In this document: piece after piece, positions 1 through 5,126 of the stretch
Position numbering within the stretch: position 1 is the stretch's first letter
How the letters are laid out: every line of letters begins with the position of its first letter
Assembly: GCA_026395315.1 (NCBI GenBank)
Contig: JAPLYY010000036.1
Coordinates: 1 to 10,639 of the forward strand
DNA: 10,639 nt
From: Candidatus Shapirobacteria bacterium
GTDB taxonomy: Bacteria > Patescibacteriota > Microgenomatia > UBA12405
Direction: 5' to 3'
Made by a program: the position numbers and the translations under genes
The notes under the pieces: model-generated
The model's database searches: none
What the model was told of the DNA's origin: nothing
What the model saw: the letters and a program-made list of their open reading frames with translations, nothing else

Positions 1-118
1 AAATGGGTTTATTTAGCTGGTTAAAAGAAGGATTCTTGGGCGGAATACGGTTAACAATGGGTTGAGTGCTTTGTTCGGTTTTGAGAGTGTTTTTGGTGTT
101 GCCTTTATTTCCGGTCAT
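1..118 (-). CDS. Partial polar Asn/Thr/Lys-rich protein, N-terminal 39 codons
   Basis: An open frame begins with ATG at 118 on the minus strand and runs off the left edge without a stop. The 39 visible residues are strongly hydrophilic (rich in Asn, Thr, Lys, Gln) with several prolines and no membrane segment, so the N-terminus looks disordered and cytoplasmic. I do not recognise the family. A perfect TATAAT lies 5 nt upstream of the ATG and there is no Shine-Dalgarno sequence, which supports this start and suggests a leaderless message. It lies just downstream of the GGDEF gene, whose stop codon is at 132-134, so it has its own promoter rather than depending on read-through. The composition resembles the proteins starting at 4406 and 10564. 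The short visible length limits confidence. Confidence 0.55.
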   Translation of the reverse strand, partial: MTGNKGNTKNTLKTEQSTQPIVNRIPPKNPSFNQLNKPI

Positions 119-123
119 AATCT

Positions 124-129
124 ATTATA
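124..129 (-). promoter_or_regulatory. -10 box (TATAAT) for the left partial gene
   Basis: The minus strand reads TATAAT with only 5 nt before the ATG at 118, so the expected transcription start falls on or within a base or two of the start codon. No convincing -35 was found at 16-19 nt spacing. The box lies immediately beyond the stop codon of the upstream GGDEF gene. Confidence 0.5.
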
Positions 130-131
130 AC

Positions 132-794
132 CTATCGTGAGTTTGGGTTTGTTTCACTATCTCTTTTTAAGTTTAAATTTTTATCAGCTTTGTCTAAAAG
201 GTTTTTGAAATAGGTTTTATTTTCTTCTCCCTGTTGCGGCAGTGGAGAGCTACTGATACCAAATCTAAATAATATATTTGGATTTGTCAGACTGACGTCC
301 AACAATCTTTGATTAATTGTTTCCAAAAGTTGATTGGAGTTTAATTGAGGGCAGGTTAACAGGGCAACAAATTCATCACCGTCGAAGTGCTGGCGATGGA
401 GGCCCGTTGCTTCTTCTTCCTGTTGACGAACCAGAATATCCTGGCCATCCCGGAGACGGAAACTGGAGGCAAGTTTTTTAGCACATAATTGAATATATAA
501 ATCTCCGGCGTCATGACCACCGTTGGGAGAATCATTTATGGCTTTTAAACCTTTAAGATCAATAAAAACACAGAAAATTTGAGTATCAGTCGGGTAATCT
601 TGAGGATTGAAGTTTTCAATTAATTCTTCAAGAGCAAAACTACTTGGGAGACCAGTTAATTTATCTGTTTTCAAGCGACTAAGTTTTTTTTCGTTTTCGA
701 TAGCCTGACGGTGTTCTTTGGCTCTTTTAAGGGTAAGGTTGTGAGTAAGTTGGACGAAATTTGGAGATCTTCTTTCGTTGATTCGATTATCCAT
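132..794 (-). CDS. GGDEF-domain protein (putative diguanylate cyclase, degenerate signature)
   Basis: A 220-residue soluble protein. Residues 15-42 are a charged helical linker, followed by the usual domain entry TDKLTGL at 43-49. The GGDEF fold is supported by FIDLKGLKAIND (77-88) with metal-ligand Asp79 and base-contact Asn87, GGHDAGD (92-98), and a signature at 138-142 reading DGDEF instead of GGDEF. The C-terminal ADKNLNLKRD matches the family's AD.ALY.AK. About 14 extra residues lie just before DGDEF compared with typical domains, and no RxxD inhibitory site stands at the usual place. There is no sensor domain or membrane helix. Known enzymes make cyclic di-GMP from two GTP. The catalytic Asp and Glu survive, so activity is possible but not assured. 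The only in-frame ATG lies 124 nt inside the 3' end of the upstream epmA-like gene, so translation is probably coupled. Confidence 0.8.
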   Translation of the reverse strand: MDNRINERRSPNFVQLTHNLTLKRAKEHRQAIENEKKLSRLKTDKLTGLPSSFALEELIENFNPQDYPTDTQIFCVFIDLKGLKAINDSPNGGHDAGDLYIQLCAKKLASSFRLRDGQDILVRQQEEEATGLHRQHFDGDEFVALLTCPQLNSNQLLETINQRLLDVSLTNPNILFRFGISSSPLPQQGEENKTYFKNLLDKADKNLNLKRDSETNPNSR

Positions 795-1486
795 GGTTGA
801 TTTATAACTGATAGTAGTCGGTCAATACCTAAACCAACGCCGGCACAGGGAGGTGTGCAGCCGTTGGCAATTTCAATATTATTTATATAAAATTCAAACC
901 TATCGCTCGTTTTAACGCTCGTCAAACTATTTTTTGCAGTCCTCGCTACCTTCGGATCGCTGTGGGCTGAAAAAATGTTTGACTCGCTCATGGCGGCTAA
1001 TGGACTCAAAAAGGCGGGGTAGCCGGTGACAAAAACGCCGCCGGCGGGTAATTTGGGTTCAATTTTGTTGAGAAAAAACTGATTAAAGTCGGGCTCGTTG
1101 CCGGGGAGACCGGAGGGTAATTTAAATTCGGAAAAATCGATTTTAATAAACTGGGAAACATATTTTTTAACTGAGTTCATAAGATCAAGGTAGGTTTTGC
1201 CGACTTCGTACCATTCGAGCATTAAAAATTCTTTGGTGTGAAGGGGGCCTTCGGCCTCAAGGTCGCGGAAGCAATGGGCGATAGAAAAGCAATTTTTTTT
1301 AGATTGAGCTAGATGGTTTTTTAAAACAAATTCGGGTGATGATGGCAAATAAAAATTTTTGGTTTGAAAAGTGTAGAGATTTGGTTCAAGCGGAAGAGAG
1401 GTATTTAAATAAGGAACTTCAACTTCATCAAAACCTAAAGACCAAAAATACTGACGGGTAGTTTTTAAGAGTTCTGAAAGTTGCAT
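671..1486 (-). CDS. epmA: EpmA/PoxA-like class II lysyl-tRNA synthetase paralogue, with an insertion and an internal gap
   Basis: A 271-residue class II aminoacyl-tRNA synthetase core without an anticodon-binding domain, the layout of EpmA (PoxA/GenX), which attaches beta-lysine to elongation factor P. Motif 2 is clear at residues 72-93 (CFRDLEAEGPLHTKEF, then LEWYE), and motif 3 GVGLGIDRLL lies at 216-225. RFEFYINNIEIANG (196-209) matches the family's ERFE.Y..GIELANG. Two oddities: about 25 extra residues precede RFEFY, encoded by an imperfect DNA palindrome (921-983), and only about six residues separate EIANG from motif 3, where E. coli EpmA as I recall has around 50. The C-terminal 45 residues or so run past the domain end and overlap the GGDEF gene. 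I chose ATG 1486; a TTG at 1504 would add six residues. The start overlaps the radical SAM gene by 22 nt. Membership of the family is sure; EpmA function is less so, and activity may be lost. Confidence 0.75.
   Translation of the reverse strand: MQLSELLKTTRQYFWSLGFDEVEVPYLNTSLPLEPNLYTFQTKNFYLPSSPEFVLKNHLAQSKKNCFSIAHCFRDLEAEGPLHTKEFLMLEWYEVGKTYLDLMNSVKKYVSQFIKIDFSEFKLPSGLPGNEPDFNQFFLNKIEPKLPAGGVFVTGYPAFLSPLAAMSESNIFSAHSDPKVARTAKNSLTSVKTSDRFEFYINNIEIANGCTPPCAGVGLGIDRLLSVINQPWIIESTKEDLQISSNLLTTLPLKEPKNTVRLSKTKKNLVA
921..983. repeat. Imperfect palindromic element inserted in frame in epmA
   Basis: GTCAAAC at 921-927 pairs with GTTTGAC at 977-983, and ATTTTTT (929-935) with AAAAAAT (970-976), leaving a single bulged T at 928. 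Inside, CAG/CTG and CC/GG pairs extend the fold toward a small apical CCTTCGG. A TCGCT direct repeat (943-947, 957-961) flanks the apex. The short flanking sequence CGCTCG occurs twice on the left side (904-909, 916-921), and a related ACTCGCTCA is at 982-990. The encoded residues (168-189 of the protein) have no counterpart in the EpmA family, and the reading frame is preserved. This behaviour matches the gene-invading palindromic elements described in Rickettsia; identity with any named element is not claimed. Confidence 0.65.
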
Positions 1487-2208
1487 TGAAATTTTGGGTC
1501 GCAACAGCGAGGATTTAATAATAAAAAATTATCAATTATTGTTTTAATCGGGTCGGAAAGGTTACCGATTGATTTAGCCGATTCGCAACAGCCATAAAAT
1601 TTGCCATCCGATTGAAGTGACAGTACCGAGCAGCCAAAGTTTTTTGGCGGATAGCATCGGTAATTTTGACGGATATCTTTAACCTGATCAGGAGTGAGTG
1701 AACCGAGACGGTCGGTCAGATAGGTTTTTGGCAGGCCGAGGACGTCAAAACTATCTTTGCAGGGATAGGAGTCTTTAGTGATCAGAAAAAATATTTCAGT
1801 GGGGAAGCCAAGTTTGAGAGCGTGTTCAACAAATTTAACTGATTTATCAAAATTCCCCGGGCCACGGTTGCAGTCGTGAATCTCTTTGGGACCGTCGAAG
1901 GAGACGAGAAGCTGGCAATTGTGGGGTTGTTTAATAGCTTTTAACTTGTCAATAGTGCCGTTAGTGATGATGGTGACAAAAATTCCCAGATCATTAAGCC
2001 GGTTGACTAAACGGGGGAAATTTCTGAGGGTAAAAACTTCACCGCCACAGAATGTGATTGATTTAAGATTAACGCGACGGCGATAATGACGAATAAAAGC
2101 CAAGATCTGTTTGTTTTTGAGGACGTTTTTAGTTTTGCGGGTGTAACAGAATTTACAGTTAAGATTACACGATTCCAGAGGAGAAATGTAGATGTTTTCC
2201 AGATCCAT
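1465..2208 (-). CDS. Radical SAM protein with SPASM-like C-terminal cysteines
   Basis: A 247-residue protein with the CxxxCxxC motif that binds the radical-SAM 4Fe-4S cluster (CNLNCKFC, Cys14/18/21), the CGGE motif at 54-57, TNG at 82-84, and SFDGPKEIHDCNRG at 103-116, the stretch typical of SPASM-type peptide-modifying enzymes. The C-terminal third holds Cys185, 193, 207, 208, 235, 236 and 242, enough for an auxiliary cluster. Such enzymes mature peptides or proteins by radical chemistry, but the substrate here is unknown and no obvious short precursor peptide lies next to it. The start codon overlaps the rpmG stop (TAATG), so the two are co-translated. The 3' end overlaps the start of the epmA-like gene by 22 nt. 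The radical SAM call is firm, while SPASM is inferred from cysteine spacing. Confidence 0.88.
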   Translation of the reverse strand: MDLENIYISPLESCNLNCKFCYTRKTKNVLKNKQILAFIRHYRRRVNLKSITFCGGEVFTLRNFPRLVNRLNDLGIFVTIITNGTIDKLKAIKQPHNCQLLVSFDGPKEIHDCNRGPGNFDKSVKFVEHALKLGFPTEIFFLITKDSYPCKDSFDVLGLPKTYLTDRLGSLTPDQVKDIRQNYRCYPPKNFGCSVLSLQSDGKFYGCCESAKSIGNLSDPIKTIIDNFLLLNPRCCDPKFQCNFQNS

Positions 2209-2387
2209 TATTTAAGTTTAGTGCTTTCTTTGTGCTCGGTGGTGACGCGGCACCAGGGACAATATTTGTTGAATTTCAACTTATCGGGAGTGTTGACTTT
2301 ATTTTTTTCAGTTAAATAATTTTGGGCGCCACATTTACCACAGAGAAGGGCGACGAGAATGCGAGGAGTCTTTTTTGATTTAGCCAT
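2208..2387 (-). CDS. rpmG: 50S ribosomal protein L33 (bL33)
   Basis: A 59-residue gene translated from ATG at 2387 to TAA at 2208-2210. The start MAKSKKTPRILVALLCGKCG, the internal NYLTEKNKVNTPDKL and the end NKYCPWCR match bL33 closely. Cys16, Cys19, Cys43 and Cys46 form the two CxxC pairs of the zinc-binding (C+) form, so this copy should need zinc. Length is normal for bL33 (50-60 residues). It acts in the large ribosomal subunit near the E site. The stop overlaps the ATG of the radical SAM gene by one base (TAATG). A TG-A-TAAACT element 6 nt upstream and the lack of a Shine-Dalgarno sequence suggest a leaderless promoter just after the upstream stop at 2415. Confidence 0.95.
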   Translation of the reverse strand: MAKSKKTPRILVALLCGKCGAQNYLTEKNKVNTPDKLKFNKYCPWCRVTTEHKESTKLK

Positions 2388-2393
2388 AGGGGT

Positions 2394-2402
2394 AGTTTAT
2401 CA
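2394..2402 (-). promoter_or_regulatory. Extended -10 promoter of rpmG
   Basis: The minus strand reads TG-A-TAAACT, an extended -10 arrangement, followed by 6 nt and the rpmG ATG. The predicted transcription start falls on the start codon. The layout is the same as the TG-A-TAAAAT-6 nt-ATG arrangement upstream of the Rrf2 gene at 8651. Confidence 0.45.
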
Positions 2403-2414
2403 AGTAAACAGGGA

Positions 2415-3353
2415 TCAATCAATCAGTTTATTATCGAAAATTGTTTTGGCAATGGTGTCACTAAAAAATTGTTTGCCATAGTCGGAGGGGTGAAGATGAG
2501 TGGTGGTGTCAATCAGAGGTAAAAAACCTTCATTGTTGACGAGACCATTGGTGTAAGCGTCGGCGAGGGGCAGATGAAAATCATTGGCAAACTTGACGGC
2601 ATTTTTCAGGTATAGTCGGATAGTTTTGGTCCGTTCAAGTTTATCGAGGGCAGTCAAGTGGAGATCTTGAATGCCATTACCAAAGACAACTGAATTGGGG
2701 GCGATGGTGGCGGAGATGATAATCTTGGCGGAAGGTAGTTTGGTTTTAATAGTGTCGACGATGGTAGCGAGAAGCTGGGTTTGTTTTTCCAAACCACTGG
2801 TGGTATTGCCAAAATTATTGTAGGCAAATGATTCGATAACAATGATATTCGGGTTTTGGGAGGTGACAAAATCGAGGTTGTTAATGGCTTTATCGAGAGT
2901 AGTACTACTATAGCCGTAATTCAGAAGATTAAATTTTATGGTGGGAAAATAGTTTTGGAGCGATTTTTTAAGAATATTATTATTAAGTGTCTGGATCATA
3001 GAGTCGCCAAAAAGAGCGATGGTGACAACCTGAGTTGAGGTTGAGGCTCCAAGAACTGCCGGGGTAGGTGAAATGGAAACGGTCGGGGTGAACGGGGTGG
3101 GGGCGACAGGGCAGTAGGCCTGGAGAAGTTGGTAATAGGTTTGGGCATAAATATGTTTTTTGTCAGGTAAATTCATATCGAAATTGACCATAAATTCATT
3201 AAGTTTAGTTTTTTGAATACGAACAAGAGCGTGAGTAATATCTGATGAATAATGGGTTAAAAGTTTATCAAGTTTAAAACCCAGTTTTTCGTTGACTAAA
3301 ATTCTGGTGTGGTCATTGATATCAAAATTATCACCGATAAGTTGAATGTTCAT
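2415..3353 (-). CDS. Chimeric ORF: truncated ribosome hibernation factor (HPF) N-terminus joined to an SGNH/GDSL hydrolase
   Basis: A 312-residue frame of two unlike parts. Residues 1-71 look like the S30AE/HPF fold (MNIQLIGDNF, then helix LVNEKLGFKLDKLL, then NLPDKKHIYA) but stop before the final helix. Residues 72-105 are a Pro/Thr/Ser-rich stretch with CPVAPTPFTPTV and AVLGAS, as found outside the membrane. Residues 109-312 are an SGNH-type esterase domain: GDS at 116-118 with nucleophile Ser118, a block II glycine near 147, Asn179/180 in YNN, and THLHPSDYG near 285-293 with His288 as likely base. The strict DxxH Asp is replaced by Thr285; Asp282 may serve. A cytoplasmic ribosome factor and an exported hydrolase should not share a chain, and no signal peptide remains. 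Likely an in-frame deletion fusion or an assembly artefact. It starts 2 nt after the upstream gene ends. Confidence 0.7.
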   Translation of the reverse strand: MNIQLIGDNFDINDHTRILVNEKLGFKLDKLLTHYSSDITHALVRIQKTKLNEFMVNFDMNLPDKKHIYAQTYYQLLQAYCPVAPTPFTPTVSISPTPAVLGASTSTQVVTIALFGDSMIQTLNNNILKKSLQNYFPTIKFNLLNYGYSSTTLDKAINNLDFVTSQNPNIIVIESFAYNNFGNTTSGLEKQTQLLATIVDTIKTKLPSAKIIISATIAPNSVVFGNGIQDLHLTALDKLERTKTIRLYLKNAVKFANDFHLPLADAYTNGLVNNEGFLPLIDTTTHLHPSDYGKQFFSDTIAKTIFDNKLID

Positions 3354-3355
3354 AA

Positions 3356-3778
3356 TTATTTTTTTTTGACAACAGACTGATGAATTTCCCGGGTTAGATC
3401 ATTGTTAATTTTGATCAACCGATGAACTTCATCCTGAATTTTTAGTAAAGCTTCGGCATCTTTGTAGGTTTGTTCGGCTTGTTTATCAGAAGCCCGGGCA
3501 GCAACTTTTTGACCGACCATAATAATGGAAAGAAGAACCAGCTGTAAAAATGTTTGGGCGATCCATGATATTAAAGTAGCGGTACCTCCCCGGATAGCTG
3601 AAGGCAAACTTATTAAGGCAATGACGGCAAAAACATAGGCGCACCACATGGTACCGACAGCACCGGTGATTAATAATGCCAAACGGCCATTAATCCCAAG
3701 GTGTTCTTGTTTAGTTAAATGAGGGCCGGATTTTGATCTTTCGGCGATCCAGGGGTGGGGAATATGAGACTCAGGCAT
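3356..3778 (-). CDS. Small two-helix membrane protein with C-terminal coiled coil
   Basis: A 140-residue protein. Residues 1-30 are polar. Two hydrophobic helices lie at about 36-59 (including GAVGTMWCAYVFAVIALISL) and 68-89, followed by a charged helical tail at 97-136 (DKQAEQTYKDAEALLKIQDE) likely to be a coiled coil in the cytoplasm. The block VGTMWCAYVFAVIALISLP followed by IAQTFLQLVLLSIIMVGQ is one I associate with a conserved family of unknown function found in many bacteria, but I cannot name it with certainty. It lies 30 nt downstream of the hemerythrin gene and has a perfect TATAAT 9 nt before its ATG. The next gene follows after 2 nt, so those two form a unit. A role in transport or sensing would be a guess. 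Confidence 0.8.
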   Translation of the reverse strand: MPESHIPHPWIAERSKSGPHLTKQEHLGINGRLALLITGAVGTMWCAYVFAVIALISLPSAIRGGTATLISWIAQTFLQLVLLSIIMVGQKVAARASDKQAEQTYKDAEALLKIQDEVHRLIKINNDLTREIHQSVVKKK

Positions 3779-3787
3779 GATAAATTA

Positions 3788-3793
3788 ATTATA
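3788..3793 (-). promoter_or_regulatory. -10 box (TATAAT) upstream of the two-helix membrane protein
   Basis: The minus strand reads TATAAT in the 30-nt gap after the hemerythrin gene, 9 nt before the ATG at 3778. A start 6-7 nt downstream would leave a leader of only a few bases. No good -35 was found at the normal distance. Confidence 0.45.
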
Positions 3794-3808
3794 CTCTTTC
3801 AAATTGGT

Positions 3809-4189
3809 CTATTTTAAATCGTGGACGATGAAAAACTGGGAAAATTTTTGGTCGACGGCTAGAATGTGGCCGGAAAGCCAATCGCGGGCAAAGTCGGCGA
3901 TTTCAGTAGCGTCGTGAAGCTGTTTAACTTTTTGACGAAAAAAGTCATGGGCAGCAATGTGAGTTTGAGCGTCAGGATAGTTGAATTCCTTAAAATATTT
4001 TTCTTCAAAGGTCATGTGATCTTCGGCATAGGCAAATAATTCCCGGATAATTTTATTAAGAGAATTTTGATCGGTTTGACCCCGATGAATTAAAAAATCA
4101 ATTTCGTTGCAGATTTCAAAAAACTTTTGGTGTTGGTGATCAATGGATTTAATACCGACACTATATTTGGCGTCCCAGATAAATTTCAT
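3809..4189 (-). CDS. Bacteriohemerythrin (non-heme di-iron O2-binding protein)
   Basis: A 126-residue single-domain hemerythrin of standard length. It opens with the W5...Y9.VGI..ID.QH signature and keeps all seven di-iron ligands: His20, His58 and Glu62 (HMTFEE), His77 and His81 (THIAAH), and His108 and Asp113 (HILAVD). Family members bind O2 reversibly and act in oxygen sensing, storage or delivery in the cytoplasm. In a small, probably anaerobic or microaerobic bacterium with Fe-S enzymes, O2 scavenging is plausible. The gene is first of the left block, just after tRNA-Ser on the same strand. No Shine-Dalgarno sequence precedes the ATG; a TACTAT 14 nt upstream is a weak -10 candidate. Sequence and ligands leave little doubt. 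Confidence 0.95.
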   Translation of the reverse strand: MKFIWDAKYSVGIKSIDHQHQKFFEICNEIDFLIHRGQTDQNSLNKIIRELFAYAEDHMTFEEKYFKEFNYPDAQTHIAAHDFFRQKVKQLHDATEIADFARDWLSGHILAVDQKFSQFFIVHDLK

Positions 4190-4215
4190 GAGAGGAGTTT
4201 AACATAGTAATAAAG

Positions 4216-4297
4216 CGGAGGGTACAGGGGTCGAACCTGTTAGGGATTGCTCCCACTAGTTTTCAAGACTAGCGCATTACCGTCCTGCCCACCCTCC
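4216..4297 (-). tRNA. tRNA-Ser(UGA)
   Basis: Minus-strand cloverleaf of 82 nt. Acceptor GGAGGGT/ACCCTCC with G discriminator, anticodon stem CTAGT/ACTAG around loop CTTGAAA (anticodon TGA), a long variable arm GGGAGCAATCCC as expected for a class II tRNA, and a T-arm with TTCGAAC. The CCA end is not encoded. Codons read: UCA and probably UCG. Confidence 0.95.
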
Positions 4298-4308
4298 AAG
4301 ATAAATGT

Positions 4309-4314
4309 AGTATA
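4309..4314 (-). promoter_or_regulatory. -10 box for tRNA-Ser
   Basis: TATACT on the minus strand, 11 nt before the mature tRNA 5' end, leaves a short 5' trailer for RNase P removal. The -35 region is weak. Confidence 0.4.
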
Positions 4315-4337
4315 CCCTAGCTTAGAAAATTTAGTTG

Positions 4338-4367
4338 TTGTGACCATTGGTGATGAGGTGGTATGAT
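4338..4367 (+). promoter_or_regulatory. Candidate promoter for the gene at 4406
   Basis: TTGTGA (4338-4343), an 18-nt spacer and TATGAT (4362-4367) resemble a sigma-70 type promoter and would give a leader of about 30 nt. A second -10-like TAAAAT at 4396-4401 lies 4 nt before the GTG start and would give a leaderless message instead. The divergent tRNA-Ser promoter shares this intergenic region. Confidence 0.35.
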
Positions 4368-4405
4368 ACGTTAAGTTAAACCAGTTAATAATTAATAAAA
4401 TAATT

Positions 4406-4963
4406 GTGAGCGGTGGCCATCAAAAAAGATCAGTTGGAGGGGCGTTTGGGAAAAACGGGAAGGAAAGATTTAGAGGAGGTAGTATTCATCAATCAAATGG
4501 TGGTAATGGGGAATTTCAGACCAGGGGACAATTGAATAGAACCGGTTCATCGGCGGGATTAGGAATGAGGACGAGGAGCCAAGAACAGGAGGTTAATGAT
4601 GAAGAGAGTATTCGTTCCCACAGATCAGTGACAGAGGTAATTAGGGAGAGAAAAGAAAATGAAAAAATTGAAAGAAATAATGAGGCATATAGATTGTTTC
4701 ATCAGGAGTATAATAATCTGCCAGGATATCTGCAAGAGCAGGTGAGGGCTAGATTGGACAAGATTGGACAAGGAGATCAGCCAACGAGGCCAATAAATGA
4801 ACCGGTAAAACCAAGACAAGAAGCAAGACCAAGAGAAGATGAACTGGTGGTTTTTACAATGAGAGAATTTGGTGGTGTTGATTATACTAAATTGACTGAA
4901 TCTGGGAAGAGTTTTGTGCTTCAGCGATGGCAGTTACTGAAAAATCGGTCAGGTGGGGTGTGA
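4406..4963 (+). CDS. Hypothetical disordered Gly/Asn/Arg-rich protein
   Basis: A 185-residue protein starting with GTG; there is no Shine-Dalgarno sequence. Residues 1-60 are low-complexity (Gly, Asn, Ser, Arg, Gln), 64-103 a charged helical stretch (DEESIRSHRSVTEVIRERK...), 104-122 a short helix with NLPGYLQEQVRARLD, 123-145 a Pro/Arg/Glu linker, and 146-180 a possible small folded tail containing FTMREFGGVDYTKL. There are no membrane segments, signal peptide or cysteines. I do not recognise the family. The many Arg and Gly residues in the N-terminus would suit nucleic acid contact or phase behaviour, but that is speculation. A 10-bp tandem duplication (AGATTGGACA twice, 4751-4770) lies within the coding sequence. 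The gene stands alone between tRNAs transcribed on the other strand. Confidence 0.7.
   Translation: MSGGHQKRSVGGAFGKNGKERFRGGSIHQSNGGNGEFQTRGQLNRTGSSAGLGMRTRSQEQEVNDEESIRSHRSVTEVIRERKENEKIERNNEAYRLFHQEYNNLPGYLQEQVRARLDKIGQGDQPTRPINEPVKPRQEARPREDELVVFTMREFGGVDYTKLTESGKSFVLQRWQLLKNRSGGV
4751..4770 (+). repeat. 10-bp tandem duplication inside the gene at 4406
   Basis: AGATTGGACA occurs twice back to back. Ten is not a multiple of three, so if the duplication is recent it shifted the frame, and the C-terminal 65 residues may be in a different frame from relatives. Confidence 0.6.
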
Positions 4964-4976
4964 TGGTAAAGTTTTG

Positions 4977-5049
4977 AGCCCGGAAAGAAATTCGAATTCT
5001 TGACCTTCCCCTTACCAAGGGGATGCTCTACCAACTGAGCTATCCGGGC
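4977..5049 (-). tRNA. tRNA-Thr(GGU)
   Basis: Minus-strand cloverleaf of 73 nt. Acceptor GCCCGGA/TCCGGGC with T discriminator, D-arm TAGCTCAGTTGGTAGAGC, anticodon stem TCCCC/GGGGA around loop TTGGTAA (anticodon GGT), T-arm AAGAA/TTCTT around TTCGAAT. CCA is not encoded. Confidence 0.95.
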
Positions 5050-5059
5050 AATACAGGCT

Positions 5060-5065
5060 ATTTTA
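5060..5065 (-). promoter_or_regulatory. -10 box for tRNA-Thr(GGU)
   Basis: TAAAAT on the minus strand lies 10 nt before the tRNA 5' end, with TTGCAA 19 nt further upstream as a possible -35. Confidence 0.35.
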
Positions 5066-5101
5066 GCAAAAAAATATCTACTTGTTGCAAAGGGAGTGTA
5101 C

Positions 5102-5126
5102 TCATACTAAACTGGTGTTAGTATGA
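5102..5126. promoter_or_regulatory. Inverted repeat covering the nifS start codon (operator or RNA hairpin)
   Basis: TCATACTAA (5102-5110) and TTAGTATGA (5118-5126) are perfect 9-nt inverted arms around a 7-nt spacer ACTGGTG. The right arm contains the ATG at 5123. The left arm overlaps TACTAA, the best -10-like hexamer (17 nt after TTGTTG). It could be a repressor site, for which the Rrf2/IscR-type regulator at 8651 is the natural candidate, or a hairpin that hides the start codon in the mRNA. Confidence 0.55.

Noticed and set aside
3..65. Plus-strand 20-codon frame starting with ATG
   Set aside because: Too short and opposite the better supported minus-strand partial gene, which has a TATAAT just upstream.
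1886..2086. Plus-strand open frame of 66 codons
   Set aside because: Fully antisense to the radical SAM coding region with no independent support.
2086..2319. Plus-strand open frame of 77 codons
   Set aside because: It lies opposite rpmG and the start of the radical SAM gene, both well supported by motifs; the encoded chain has no recognisable features.
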